From contig DFJS01000012.1 in the NCBI GenBank assembly GCA_002373165.1, positions 6,926 to 64,537 of the forward strand: 57,612 bases of DNA, written 5' to 3'. The DNA comes from Ruminococcus sp. UBA3665. Lineage in GTDB: Bacteria > Bacillota > Clostridia > Oscillospirales > Ruminococcaceae. The notes under the pieces were generated by a model that was not told where the DNA came from, ran no database searches, and saw only the letters and a program-made list of their open reading frames with translations. The translations under genes were made by a program, and so were the position numbers. Shown here in pieces: positions 39,742 through 53,900 of this stretch. The first letter of the stretch is position 1. Every line of letters starts with the position of its first letter.

Positions 39742-40374
39742 TTAAGAGATATGGAGAAAAGATTTCCATGCATTCAAATAATCTGTATCCTGATAGACCG
39801 TGCCGCTGGTGTTAATTTCCACTGTCTGAACCGTCTCACTATATACAATAATTTCAAAATCTGAAATATCATTTACATTTTGAAAATTTGTTTTGATGGC
39901 ATCAATCAGGGAAGCAGTTGTACTATTTGGATTCAATATCTGAGTATAGTAAAAATAACCGCCAAGCGTTGTGCCGTTTGTTTCGTCTGTTTCAGATATA
40001 TATGTCCAGCTGTCCGGCAGATCATTCAAAAATTCAGTCCATTTTTTAGTTTGTTTTATATTGTCTTTAGTATAGATGATTTCTGCCTGATTTTGTACAG
40101 AAGAATCTGAAAAATCAAGATAAACACGCGCAAAGCACGGCACAGACCCGGTATTTTTGACATTCACAATTTTTTGCACTATATCTGTAGTATTTTGCAC
40201 TGTTGGTTCATCAAATGTCTCTTGAATAGTTTCTGCCTGTTCACCAACTCTGATAGTGTTAATTTTTTCTTCCGGCTTTGAGCCAAGAAAGGCATAGGCT
40301 GTCATAGTAGCTGTTCCCGTCAGAAGCAGTGCAGAAACAATAAAAATACCTTTTTTAACTGATAATTTATTCAT
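39742..40374 (-). CDS. TasA/camelysin-like protein with SipW-type signal (3)
   Basis: 210 residues. The signal GIFIVSALLLTGTATMTAYAFLGSKPEEKINTIRVGE has the SipW-cognate form (T-x-A-Y, then a charged segment and N-x-I-x-x-G). The body is a beta-sandwich type: VQKIVNVKNTGSVPCFARVYLDFSD is the camelysin/TasA strand pattern, in which proline-rich or Asn-Thr-Gly turns precede FARV. In Bacillus such proteins form biofilm fibres after SipW processing. It overlaps the preceding gene by 8 bp. Confidence in the fold is moderate. Confidence 0.78.
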   Translation of the reverse strand: MNKLSVKKGIFIVSALLLTGTATMTAYAFLGSKPEEKINTIRVGEQAETIQETFDEPTVQNTTDIVQKIVNVKNTGSVPCFARVYLDFSDSSVQNQAEIIYTKDNIKQTKKWTEFLNDLPDSWTYISETDETNGTTLGGYFYYTQILNPNSTTASLIDAIKTNFQNVNDISDFEIIVYSETVQTVEINTSGTVYQDTDYLNAWKSFLHIS

Positions 40375-41188
40375 TATTCTGTGCCGCCTTTCTTTGTACG
40401 ATTTCGTAGATTTTCTTCAATTGGTCAGGGGTAGGCTGTTCGGTATCATCCTCTAAACTATCAACGTGCAAATTTCTATCCTGAATGGCATAGCCCTGCA
40501 CCTTGATTGTCGTATCTGTCAGCAGGTCGGTGCTGTCATGCAACTGGTGGTCGATGATGCTTTTCAGCTGTACCTTGTCAAATAAAGTTCTGGTTTTATC
40601 GTTGGGGTGGAGCTTCTGACTATAGGCGAACACATACACATCCTTGTCATTTCCTGAAAAATTACATTCATTTTCAAGAAGCACCCAGCCATTTTGGGGG
40701 TTGTTTTCAGATATGCTTTTGGCATGATAAGATATGATAACATCGTTATCTGCTGGTATTTTGACTGAATCAGTATTCTCTCCGTCTGCAATCAGCTTGA
40801 AAATCTGCTGATTTGATTTTTCCTTTTTGATTTCACCAGCCTTATGCTGTTTGTTATCGCTGTCTGTTATATCCTCTTCATACAACAAAGTCACATTTGC
40901 TTTCGGAACTTCGATTCTAAGAAATACATAAGCATTATTTTTTCCGGTATTGGTCAGTTTGGGGGCTTTAAAGACGATCTGTCCCGGCACAACTGTCTGT
41001 TCATCCTCATAAGTTCCTTCATCCAAAACGGTTTTAATGCTGCCAATGATGATTACATTTCTGCGTACATCCATATCTATCAGATATGCCGTGATTCTTC
41101 CGACGGTAAGCAGAATGACTGCTGCTGTTATTGCTGCAATATGCAGAGGCTTCCCGAAAAATTTCTTCTGATGATGATTTTCACTCAC
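40367..41188 (-). CDS. TasA/camelysin-like protein with SipW-type signal (2)
   Basis: 273 residues; a GTG start at 41188 fits, with GGGGGTG 8 nt upstream. The signal-like helix is IAAITAAVILLTVGRITAYLIDMDVRRNVIIIGSIKTVLDEGTYE, again the SipW form ending ITAYL. The body includes VVPGQIVFKAPKLTNTGKNNAYVFLRIEVPKANV, typical of the TasA family (PGD/PGQ, N-T-G, A-Y-V-F-L-R). The C-terminus is acidic and helical. It probably forms or caps fibres with its neighbours. Confidence 0.8.
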   Translation of the reverse strand: MSENHHQKKFFGKPLHIAAITAAVILLTVGRITAYLIDMDVRRNVIIIGSIKTVLDEGTYEDEQTVVPGQIVFKAPKLTNTGKNNAYVFLRIEVPKANVTLLYEEDITDSDNKQHKAGEIKKEKSNQQIFKLIADGENTDSVKIPADNDVIISYHAKSISENNPQNGWVLLENECNFSGNDKDVYVFAYSQKLHPNDKTRTLFDKVQLKSIIDHQLHDSTDLLTDTTIKVQGYAIQDRNLHVDSLEDDTEQPTPDQLKKIYEIVQRKAAQNNE

Positions 41189-41194
41189 TGCATA

Positions 41195-41902
41195 TCACCC
41201 CCTGTTTTTCAGCAATGTCCAGACATTTTCAGGAGTCGGGTCAGTAATTTCCAGATTATCACTTTGAATGCCCAATGCTTCTACTAAAATACTTTTTTCC
41301 GTTCCGTCATAAGTTTCATTGAAATTGCAGAGTTTTATTGCATCGAAAAGCGGATACTCCGTTGTTTCACCATTGTCAAGCGGACGGAGATTTCCTTTAA
41401 CATCCGTATAAGCATAAGTATAAATATAATATCCGTCCTTGAGTGCAGGAAAATCATAGAGAAGCTTCCAGCAACTAGTATGCACCATCTGAAAATCATT
41501 GTATGCTGAAGCATGAATACCATTTGTCACAAATTTATACAATGGCATCAGAGGTTCCGCATTGGCAGCACGTTCAATTTTGCCTTGATTTGTGCCTGTC
41601 TCATACTCTGATGCCGGTGAAGCACAGGGAACGGATACACGCAGAAATACATATGCTGATATGCCGTTATTGACAATGCGAGGGTCTTTTTCGATAATAT
41701 CCCCCGGAAGGACATAGATGCCGTCCTCAGGATTCCAGTGTTCTTCTGTCAGGACAATGTCAAAATGCCACCAGGCTGTCAATCTGTTTGTTGTTCTGTC
41801 TGAAGATGAGAAATAAGCCATTGTGGAGCCGATCAGCATCAGCACGGCTGCCGAGCAGATTACAGCAATATTTCGCATATTCATTTTTGTAAGCTGTACC
41901 AA
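41195..41902 (-). CDS. TasA/camelysin-like protein with SipW-type signal (1)
   Basis: 235 residues; the start is TTG at 41902 (GGAG 9 nt upstream), the next ATG lying too far. The signal IAVICSAAVLMLIGSTMAYFSSSDRTTNRLTA is an exact SipW-cognate pattern (S-T-x-A-Y-F-x-S-x-D-x-x-x-N-x-L). The body contains YVLPGDIIEKDPRIVNNGISAYVFLRVSVP, a TasA-family core. It follows the giant adhesin by 18 nt and is very likely cotranscribed and processed by the SipW-like peptidase of this operon. Confidence 0.85.
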   Translation of the reverse strand: MVQLTKMNMRNIAVICSAAVLMLIGSTMAYFSSSDRTTNRLTAWWHFDIVLTEEHWNPEDGIYVLPGDIIEKDPRIVNNGISAYVFLRVSVPCASPASEYETGTNQGKIERAANAEPLMPLYKFVTNGIHASAYNDFQMVHTSCWKLLYDFPALKDGYYIYTYAYTDVKGNLRPLDNGETTEYPLFDAIKLCNFNETYDGTEKSILVEALGIQSDNLEITDPTPENVWTLLKNRG

Positions 41903-41920
41903 TGCAATCAGCTCCTTTCA

Positions 41921-44900
41921 TTATGGCGTTGGAGTTGCTGTTTTTGCTTTCAGAACTGGTCTGACTGTAATTTCAGTATTATCAGGTGCATTCAGAATCG
42001 CTGTCAGCAAGTCTTGTGCGGATACTTCATCTTTTGTAGTTTTGTAGGAATATTCCCATTTGTCAAATGCTGCTTCTGCACTGAATGCAGGGTCAATCTT
42101 TGCTTCGGGGAATGCATCCTGATTAGTTTTTCCGGTTGAAGTGCCGTCATGCAGTATGGATTTGATGATGTGTGTCTGGGTACTTCCGTTATCAATTGTT
42201 TCAATCATGAAATCCAATGTATAAACAAGTGTATGAGTTGTTCCGTCCAGATAATAGCTCTTATTATCTTTATCACTGCGGAAAATTACAGTTTTTTCAG
42301 TCTTGCTGAATTGCAGTGTATCCTTGAAACGCAGTTCAAAATATGTTGTAAGGGATGGTGCAACGCCTCCATAAACTGCCTTTAACTTGTAAACACTGCC
42401 GGACACATCTTCTTTTCTTCCTGTAATTTTGATGGAATCCTTTTCAGCAGTCTTTTTGACTTCTTCGACAGTAATTTCACTTTCATCTATACTGATTGTA
42501 AGATTTTCATAATCCGTGATAGGTTCTGTTGTTCCGTCACTTCTTATCAGTATGGGAGTGAGTTCATTTTTCTCAATAGTCACTGTATACTTGTGGTCTA
42601 TATCAGTTGTGGATGTAGAATCTGTGAGTTCCAAACCAGACTCATCATTGACCTGAATTGCCTTATAACCATTGAACGTATTGACAACGCTGTCTGCATG
42701 ACTGAACTTGTCGTAATAGGTCAGCTTGTTGAAGAATTTGACTTCTGCTTTACCATCAAGACTGATTGTGAATGTTGCTGTGTATTCAGCATTAGATTTC
42801 TCTGTAATACTGCTGGAATTATCTGTAAATTCAGAAGCTTTTTCTGCGGTATATCTTGCTGACTGCATTTCTTTGATAGTATAGGTTCCGGGTTCGATGT
42901 CAAATTCATGTGTCTGCCCCTCAAATCCGTCTGTTACACTTTCTGTCGGGGTAATAATCTTTGTCAGTGTGACTGGATTTGTTGGAATTGTGCCGTCAGC
43001 AAGCTTTGTCTGCGTAATCTTGAAAATGAAGGAAGGCTTGCCCCATGCGGCTTCATCATAATCATCAATGTGCTTGATAATGTTCAGTGATGCTTTTTCA
43101 GGCTCGTTCTCCATGGTGAGTTCCTGTGCAGTTTCGCCGCAGTTACTCCTGCCGACTGTGAAATAAACCCGTCTGTCTTCTGTGTTGTCAGAAAGCCTGA
43201 ATCCATTCGGTGCTTTGGTTTCCTCAAAATAGTAGTCGCCCCATTCCAGATTTTCCACATGGATTTTTCCGGCTTCATCAGTTGTCAGTGCAGTGTCATT
43301 GATGCATGCTGCTGCATTGCCGACTTTTTTGTACAGTTTGAATTCTGCATCTTTCAGCGGTGCGCCGGCTGCGATTGTGCTTGTGGCTTCGGATGCAATT
43401 TTTGTCAGAGTAACGTTGCCTTTCAGACGAGTGTCATTTGCACGGACAATATGAAGTGTTTCTTCTGCAATTTCCGGTGTCAGCCTGAACGTGATTTTTT
43501 TCGGCTGGCTGTCTTCCAGATTGGAATAGCCGTTCGGAGCTGTCGTTTCCAGGAAATAGAACTCTGTATCCCAGTTATACTGTGATGTGTCAATCTCGAT
43601 GGTCTTATTATCCTCCAGCAGCTTGATACCCTTCTGTTCATCCAAAATAGTTACAGCATCATTCATGCCGTTATCACCAGTTTTGACTGTTGCTAATCTC
43701 TCATTACCCTGATACAAGTCAAACTCTGCATCTTTCAGCGGATTGCCGAAATCATCAGTTTTCAGAATTTTAATCTGCACGTCCTTGCGCGGTTCATAAT
43801 GTGTCAGATTGTGTTCTTCACTTGTGTATCCAGTATGAAACTCCACAGGCCCTAAAACATTGTTATTGTCAGTGACTGTATTTGAATATGCTTTATTGAT
43901 TTCATATCCCGCAGGGGCTTTTACTTCATAGAATACATAAATTCCGTGAGCATTACCCTCTGCCTGCAATACACCGTTAGCATTTGTACGGTAATATTCC
44001 TCGCCGACTTTTTCCCAGTACAAACCTACTGCTTTATTATAGTTTGTTTTTAATGCTTCAATTGCATTTTTCACATAAGCTGCCTTTTTCTCCTCAACTG
44101 TTCCGGTATTATAGCTTACAGTCGTATCTTTTCTGTACTCATAATCATAAAGCCTGAGCAGATAGTAATACGCATCTGCAATTGGTGTTTTTTCTTTTTC
44201 GTCTTTCTTTGTGAGTTTCAGGTGACTTCCGGTTTGTTCGTTCGGAATACCATGATCAGGCATATCCTTGCCAAGTCCCTTATTCAATGTATCCACATGT
44301 TCACCATAAGTTACTGAGGGTGAATTCTGCTGACTGACAGCGATTGTAAATCTGAACTTCTTGTCACTTCGCTGATATCCTGCCGGTGCGCCGCCGTTAG
44401 GGTCTTCTGCCGTTGCAGGTGTTTCAACAAGATAGTATTCATTTGGCTGGAGATTCGTCAGCTTAATAATTCCGTTATTACCTGTGGTGATTATTGCTGT
44501 TCCTGACGCATCCGGCGAATAACTGCCGTCTGTATTTTCTTTGACTGATACTACAGAACCCTGATTATTCAATACCCTGTGCAGTTCAAACGCTGCATTG
44601 GCAAGCGTTACCAGACTAAAACCTGTTTCGTCCTTGTTCCTATTGTAATCAGTCACATCATATTTGACGAATTCTGCATTGTACAGAATCGGGGTGTTGG
44701 TGATAGTAACAACTTGTTCAGTATCCTTCACAGCTTCAGCAGTCTGATTTGTATAAGCAGTTGTATAGCCCTGTACAGTCTGTTCGGTAATTGTGTAGGA
44801 ATATGTCTTATTATTCTGGTCTTTGACGAGCAGTTTTTCAAATGTCACATAATCATTTTCATTGTCTGTGCCGTTGTAACCAATCTGCTTTGTATTGGCT

Positions 44901-47900
44901 GTTGTGTCATCATTGAATGTTGTATCTGCCGTATTATCGGAACTGCGTGTCAATGACACGTTCACTACAGCTGATATATTCGGGTACATTTCCAAATTAC
45001 CAGCCCAGACCTTGACCGCCTTGACAGAAGTCAAAGGGAGTTCATTAGTAATGGTGTAAGTATCATAGTATCGACTTGCGTAACCAGAATGTGCAGCACC
45101 ATTTTGTGTGGAGACAGTTGCTGATGGAGTATAGCCATATTTATTTGTATTTGTTTCACTGACTGTATATTTAATTGGTTTACCACTTTTATCATAAACA
45201 GGGAGCGAAACAATCTTAGACCATTGCATATCACCATTTGTTTTGACTGTACTGGTATCATTGATTTCGCCCAATGTCACAGATGTATTAAGAGCCATTT
45301 CGGTATCAGCGGGTTTCTGAACACTGTATGTCACAGGATAATGCAGATTTGTTGTGTATCCATTATCATTCCAACTCTTTATAAATGTAACATCTTCTCT
45401 AATAAGCGTATTCTTAATATTGAATGACATGGTGCTGTTTTCGGCAGAAGCACTATCCTGCTTAACTACTGTATTATAATCTGTTACATCATTATTACTT
45501 GCATTTTGATAATATGTGTCATAGGCATTCACCTTAGATTCGGATACTTTGTACTCATACTGAATATTATGTTCATCGAACTTCGGCAGTCCCGTGAAAG
45601 TACATCTCCATGTATTATCAGCATTTTTCGTTGTTGTAAATGCTGCATTGCATTGTACCCATCCTGGATTTTCAGTTGTCCATTCTGTACCATTATTAGT
45701 AATAGCTCTGCGCCATAACTGCAAAGAAATGCTGTCTGGTCTAAGCTGATAGGTATTGCTGCTGTCGTCCCATGCCTTAGTGACACTGACCTCGGTCAGC
45801 GGAAGCGTGTTTGTTACAGTGATAAGCAAATTGTTATCTACCGTTGATGCATCAAAACTATTGCTGATGTCAGTTATATTGCTGCTGTACGAAGTAACAT
45901 AGCCGTATTTCTGATCAGAGGTGTTTTCAGTCAGTTCAAACTGTGCTGCTGTATTGTTGGCAAAATATTGTGGTACAGTGAACGAGATGATTTTTCCCTC
46001 CTCGGTTACAGGAATTGTATCCGTCAGAGAATTAATTGTTCCCGTTCCTGTTGAGCCGTTGGTGTTTGAGAGTGTCAAATTTACATTATAATGTTCCGCC
46101 TGATCGCCTGAGTAGCCATTATCTACCCACTGCTTTCTGACCTGAACAGCCTTTGTGAGCAGCGTATTGGTAACTGCAAGTGTATTGACATAATTGTTTG
46201 TATCTTCCGTCAGCGGCGCAGCTGTACTGCCTGAAATTGAGTAGCCGTTCAGCGATTCCTTCAAAGAATATGTGATAGGATAAGAATTGCCGTTGTAAAC
46301 TGCCGTACCGCCAATATTGACATACAGGGGAAGCCCTTCAAAATCATAATTATTTTCACTTGTCCAAAGCGTAGCCGATTTATCTCCGCTGAGTTTCACC
46401 TGGAAATCTGTGCCACTGGCAAACAGCTTCCTGACAGGGTCTGTATCTTGCACATCTGACAGGGCTTTTACTGGTTCGTTGTTATACTGATAGCACAGTG
46501 TCAATGTCACATCATCCGGACGTGTCCATGAATTGAAATTTTCATCTCCTGCCCATGATTTTTCAACTTTCAGTTTAGCCGTCTTTGGTTTATACACATT
46601 CTTGAAATGATAGGTGTAAACAGGCATTGTATACTGTTCATTATCTACGATAACAGTACCATTATCTTCAAAAGTAATAATTTTTGTTCCGTTGGTCACA
46701 CCATCAGAATTATCACCAGCAATAATGATATAATTATCCTGTTTATTTGTATCAATTACTTCTGTACCAACATAACGCGCATATTCACGCTGTGCAAGTG
46801 TACGCAGTTCTTCGCCTTCTTTCTGTTTTGCCTCCTCTGTAATGCTGTAAATATATTCCAAATTATCAGTATTAAATTTCGGCTGAATGCCAAAATCCAC
46901 ATTCCATTTTATACTGTCATTCTGATGAGAGGAAGATTTATCTGATTCTACAGGATGAAAAGCGTTATCAATCTCATATTCGGCAGATGCTGTCCCAGTC
47001 GCTTCTTTTGTCAGTACTTTCCTGTTCAAAGTGAAATTCAATTCCTCCGGACGCTGACCATCCTGATTATTGTTGTCGTCCCAGAGCTTATCCGCTTTGA
47101 TAGCTATAACTGGCAGTTCGTTTTCGATTGTATAGTAGTTGATGACATTACTGCCTGTCGGTGTGATTGTGTAGGAAGACAAATCAGTATTATTAGTATA
47201 GTTAGTAGCCTTGTTTGTTGTCGCACTGTATCTGCTGATATAATAACCGGACTGGTGTGTTTTTTCACTGCTGCTGACTTTTTCTGATACGCTGTAATTG
47301 ATGACTGCACCATCCTTGTCATAAATTGGAACATTCTCAAATTTCACTGTTTTAACAGTGTTTTCCGTCTGGTGACCGTTCTCTGTTTTATATGCTGTTA
47401 ATGTCTGCGTTTGGGAATAGATGAAATCAGTCGCACCACTGCCGGAAAGTGTGAAGTCAATATCATAATGAAGAGGTTTCTCCGTGTAGCCGTTATCATT
47501 CCAGTTTTTTGTTACGATAATATCACGAGTTTTCAGTTCATTCGCAGCAATCACAGACGGGGCATCACCGGTCAGAGTAGTATCTGTGGAATTATTTGAA
47601 TCATCAGGATTTTTCTTATAGCTTTTCTGCGTGTCGCTGTAGTCCACACCATAGGTATAAGGATTATCTCCGCCATTGACTGATATGGTCGGTTCTATCT
47701 CTTTTACATAATAGTAGATTGGTACAGACTTGCCGTTCTTTATTCCGTCACCGCAGAAATTAATATTCACGGGGAGATTCTCAAATGAAAGCGCATTTTT
47801 CCAGTTATCCGCTGACAGCTTATTGTTGCCGGTTGGTGTCAGTATTCTGATGAACTCATAATTTGGGGGGAAGGTATATCCGCCAAGTTGACTTTCCTTC

Positions 47901-50900
47901 CAATCCTCTGCCGCTTCAGAAACTTTTTTGTCAACGGGAACTCCCTTTACAATAGCACCGCTGTCATCATAACGATAAGTATCATAATGACAATACAGTT
48001 CTACCTGGATGCTGTCCGGACGAATTGCTTCATAACCCGTATCATTCAGCCATTCTTTGTTGACAGTCAAATTTTTCTTTTCTCTTTCTTCAATTGTTTT
48101 ATTTGTGATTGAAGCTGTCTGCACGAAAATTTCCTCTCCGGTCTTGGGATTGAGAATCGGATTACCTTCTTCATCCCCTTTCCGAACAGGAGCACTGATA
48201 TTGCTTGGGAGCATATCATAATCACTTGGCACGCTGCCAATTGGGATGTGTGTAACGTCCGGCCAGTTGTCAATATAAATGGTCACCACATCTCCATCCG
48301 TAACTGTTTTTGTAATAGTATTGCCTTCTTGTTTAGTAACAACATTTCCACCAATTACATCATTAATATCCTCATTCTTCTGACTTCTGTCATAATACTC
48401 CACAACAGCGTAGGTATAAGCGTTACCCTCTTCAGAAAAGCCGGGATAGTCCTTCCATTCACAAGTCCAGTTATTGTCTTGATTAATCGTTTTTTCAAAC
48501 TTATGAATGTCCACAAGTGTTCGTTTATTACCGTCGACTTTCCATTCTCTCTGCACAAGGTAGAATGTCAATTCAGTCGGTCTTTTGCCATCCTGATTAT
48601 TCTTGTCATCCCATGTTTTTGTTGCAATAAAATCCTGAGACGGCTTATATTTGATGATGTTATTCTGAATAGTTGTGATAGTCTTATTATTGTCAAGATC
48701 CTGTTCATTATCATAAACAACAAAATAATTGAATGTTGATGTAGCAGGATACTCGTTGTTGTTGTAGTTGTATGTTTTAGAAACCTCCACGGCTCCGATA
48801 TATTTTTCAATTACACGGTATTCATACATTTTGCCTTCTTCGTTATAAAGCGGAAGATTCTTGAAAATACCGCTTTGAGAATCTGCATTTGTAGCATAGC
48901 TTTGTACAGCATTCACTGCTGCATCTGATGTAACAGTATTTTCTGTATAAACCGGAGTCCAGATATCGGTATTATTTTCTTGTGTTGGTGTTCCCGATTT
49001 GACATTTACCGGTTTCCAGTTAGCATCAGCAGCTTGTCCGGCTTCGGTGATTCTCCGCTGGAGCTGTAATTGAATATCTGCTCTTGAATTATATAAATTA
49101 TTTTCATCGTTCCATTCCTTTTGAAATTCACAATCAATCGTTTTCAGAGTATTAGTGATTGTCTGGGAGAGCGTTGCTGTTTTTTTATCATCCAAAAGGG
49201 TGAGTGGAGTTCCGCTTGTCGGATTATCACAATTATAAGAAAATTCAAATGTTGGAGAATTCTCTATTTCTATACCATTTTCATCACATTCAACAATCCA
49301 GTACTGATAATCAGTGGGCGCACCAAAAGCAGTCTCCGAGCCTGTGACATTCCTTTTATATGGGAGATGCTGTTGTGACCATTCATAATTTCCGTTTGCA
49401 TTTGGTTCGACTTTGAAATAATCCTGACCAGATACAAGACCTGTCAAATCCACTTGATTTGTATCATTATACAAATCATCTCGGTAAGCCTTTGTCACAG
49501 TCTCCTTATTACTGAAAGAACTGCCCATAGAATACCGATACAGCCGGAAATACAAAGCAGCCGGACGAGTATGCCATTTGTTCTCCTCATCCTCCCATGC
49601 TTTTATGAGAGTAATCTGACCATTTACACGGTCTTTTTTGTTGGTGAGTTTTAACTCCGTTTTGCTTGGGATAGAAAGCTCAGTATCTCCATCCAAAATT
49701 GCAGGAGTGATATCGCTTTCACTGGAAACCAGCTCATAGCCATATTTTTTACTCATTTCATCCAATGTTTCAGAGAGACTGAATTTCAGACCTCCGATTC
49801 TGCCGCCATTATAGAAATAATCCGGCAATGCAACTTGTATATTCCAGCTTTTTTCCGGATGATTGCTGTCATTTTCCAGTTCTTCCGGCATATTAATCCT
49901 GAGTGCATCGGTTACATCCTCATGAATCACAATTGGCAGCTTATCCGGACGCATTCCATCTGCATTGTTGTTATCTTTCCAGACTTTTTTGATTGTAATC
50001 AGCTTGGCTGGAAAAATGTTCTGTACAGTAATAGAAGTTGGTTCTCCTTCATTGGCAGGAATTAAAGCTTCACTGCCTGAACCTGCCGGTGCACTGGAAA
50101 TCTGAATTGTCTGAGTAGAATTATCTGGATTTTGAACTGTTTCAGTTTTATAAGTTCCATATGTCAGCAGAGCACCATAGTCCGTCTGATTTTTCTGAAG
50201 ATATCGTGTTTCCACATAATTAGTTGTCTCTCCCTGAATTTCTCCGCCGTTTGTGGTTTCTATCAGACGATACGTATACTCTTCACCGTTCGGGCTGTAT
50301 TTCGGGAGATGTGTAAACACATAATAATATTGGTTATTTGCTTCATCAAGCTGAAAAATGATATCTTCACTGTCAGGATTTGTATCTTCCAGCTTCTGGT
50401 ATAGTTGTTCACCAGTTATATTCCATGCATTTGTCTCTGAGTTATATGTGCCGATTCCACGCCAAAGTTCAAACTTAATTTTTTTCACATATTCGTTATT
50501 AAAATACTGCTCGAAATTGCTGGATGGAATTTCATGTATTTTTCCATCTTTATCTTTTGCGCCGAAACATTTATTGATACGCAAGTCGAAAGTATCCAGC
50601 GTATTCCTCAAGTCAAACTTTAACGGCTGAGGTTCTTCAACTTCTTTTGTGATATTCTCACCATTTGTACCCGGAACAGTTTTTTCTATCCGGTTTGTCG
50701 TGATTTTTTTCGAGTCATCACCCTCTGCCGTATATCCGGCTTTTTCCTCCTCATTGACAATATAGGTATACTTCACGCCGTCGCGGGCATACACAGCAAG
50801 CCCCTTGATTTTCACGGCGTTTTTGTTTGCCGGGTCAACAGTGATAATTACAGGTTTCTTATCAAGACTAAGATTAATTTTATATATATTGTTTTCATAT

Positions 50901-53900
50901 TTAAATTCTGCTGTGGTGTTATCGGAAACTCCAGCCAGCGGGCTGTCAGCAGGTATAACAATTTCAGGTGAAACCGGGTTATCATCTGCATCATTATCCT
51001 TTGTCGTGATTGTGAACAGTGTCTGCTTACCAATATTTCTGGTTTCGCGAGAAACTGTGAATGTATAGGCTTTCACATTGTTAAATTCGGCGTTCAGGGC
51101 ATTTTCATCTTCACTGTTCTTGTTCAGCCATGTTTTAATAACATCAATTTCACCTTTGAAATTTTCCTCATCGGGTGTATAGGTATTTTTGATGCGCTGT
51201 CCATATTTATAGATTGTGCCGTTTATCACAGTTTCCGTTGCACGAGTGAAGGTAGCCGTTGTTGTATCATAGGGTGAATTGCTGCTGCAATCTTCATCAG
51301 GTTCATATTGAATATTATCATTATTATCTTTGGTGATATCATATCTTTTAAAAACATAACCTAAGCCCTTATCTTCGTTTTCTTTTAACTCAACAACTGA
51401 ACGGTCATCATTATTGGAAAGTTCCTCAGTTACATAATAACGGAACGGTACATCCTGACCAATAGGGGCAATTGTTCTCAATTCATTATTGTCACCGAAC
51501 GTACATGTCCAGACGGCTTGATTATCATTCAGGATATCGTTGGACAACGTGAGTGTTTTTGTAAAAGTATTATATTCAATAGTTTTCTCTATTTGTGGTT
51601 TGCCTTTGTCGTCATAGAGAATATCTCCGTTTTCGTCTGTTTTGGGAATATCTATCATCTGATGCAGACATACTTTAATTTTAGGCAGCAGCCTGTCGTC
51701 TGTTATTTTGTCATTTTTCAGATCTTCTATGAAAGCATCCAGTTCAGGCCCTGACCACTCCTTTTCGACAGTAAAGCGTATCGGGTCACCGCCATAATAA
51801 TCATTGATGATTGTCTGTTTGGAGATTCGGAAAGCATAACCGTGGATTGCCTCCTCAGCAAGGCAGTATTTAATCAGATAACCATTTTCGTCATATTTTG
51901 GCAGAACAATATTATCCTCACTGCCTTCAGGAGAAGTAGCAGTGCAGACTGTTCCATCTGGATTGTGTACAACAAAATACTGATTGATAAGTTCATTGTG
52001 TGTATACTGGCTGCCATATTGGAAATTAAAGGTATTTTCTCCGTTATAAATCTGAACACTGGCAACACGATTCGCAACATATGGAGTTTCATCAAGATTA
52101 ATAGGAGTATTTTCATTTGGAGCAGGAATAATGTTGCCCTCGCCGGCTTTATTTGCAATATATGTTACACCATCCTCTGTATAAAAACGAAGCAGATAGA
52201 CTTTTGCTACCGGGAAATATTGTTTATAATTATCTGCCACAGAGGAAATATGCTGCCACAGCTTGTCGCCATCTACAACAACCTCATCATAAATAGTATT
52301 TACAATAATGCCATTGTTATAGGCTCTTGTCTTATCACTCAGCTGTGCCTCCGGTGCTTTCTGGTAAATAATAGTTTTATTGTCAGCTCCTCCTCTTTTT
52401 CCGTAATCATTCAGAGCATGATTAGCACGAGGGTTATGATCTGTGTTTGTATCTTCCGGGTCATCCAGATATTCTTCCGGAGGTGTGACTCCTGCTTCTG
52501 CTGTTGTTTGGTCAAAATTGTTGTCATAAGTAGTCTTATAGCCCTCCATAGGCAGTTCTTCAACAAAATAGATATAACGATAGCCTCTGGAATCATATAA
52601 ATCCAGCCCTGTAAACTTATAGTGCCAGAAATTCTCCTCGTCACCTTCATGCTGTGTCCAGCTGTAATCCTTGTCACGACCGGGAACTTTTTCAGCGTGT
52701 GTTGAAATTTCATTTTCAGGAGTATCTTCCGGATACCGCCACAATCTGATATACAGGTCAGGACGCTTGGCATAAGCATGTGTGTTATCGAACCACTTCT
52801 TATGAACGAGAAAATCCGTAGTGTTGACAAAAGTGTTGGTGATGATGATTTTCATGAGGTCATCAGAATTATAGTCAGGTGTGACAGTTTTACCGAACTC
52901 TGTAGTATCTGTTTTGATTTCCACTACCATATTATTATTATTAAATGTGCAACTGCCATTTGTGATGGTTGTTTCTTCATCCCCTGATTTGAGGGTTACT
53001 TCATCCATCTCGTACTTGATGATAACACCGTTTGTATCATATTTCGGCAGATTCATAATATAATATTCGCCGGAGTATTTGATTATTTGTCCGCTTACTG
53101 GATCTGTTTGTTCTGCCAGAATATCAGACATAGTAAGAGTATAGGGCTGTGAATAAGCTATGCTCTTGTCCTCTGTGGGTGTAATTGTGCCATCAGGTGC
53201 AATTGTAAAATATTTGTACACTTTATTGCCGCTGACATCATCTGTAAACTGCATTTTCGGTGTAATTTTCACTTCTACGGAATCAATATTTTCAGTTTGA
53301 ATTCCAGTATTCCAGTTGAATTTGATTTTATAGCTTACAACGCCGATACGGGTATTTCTGAATACAAGTCCGCCGACTGTACCACTCATATAAGCCGATT
53401 CGGATTTACACTCAACTGCATAATAATGATTTGCACTTCTGTAAACACCGATAATCTGCCAATTGCTGGAAGAATCAGATGTATCTGAAATACTTCCGAA
53501 TTTAATAAAGTTTTCTGCCTGAACCTGATTCTTGTAATCAGAAGCAAGATCAGGGACACGGTTAGAGAGCAGACGATATATCCATTTTGCTTCTGCATTA
53601 ACTCTATCATCTGCTGTAATCTGGTCAATTGACCAGTATCCTTCTGTGCTGTTCTCTACAAAATACTCTTTGAACAGGTTCAAAGGGACACTGACCGTTT
53701 CTGTGCCATTGTCTGTAGAAATATATTTTTTATCAATGATGATTCTGTCCTGCCATGCATTCCCTTCCTTTAGTTCAACCCACTGCTCTGTTTCCCAAAC
53801 ACCTGCTCCACCGGATGTTGTATCTCCTTCTGCCTTAATGAAAATTGGTTTTCTGAACTCCTGCTCGCCGTCATCCACCCATTCCTTGCGAATGCTGATA

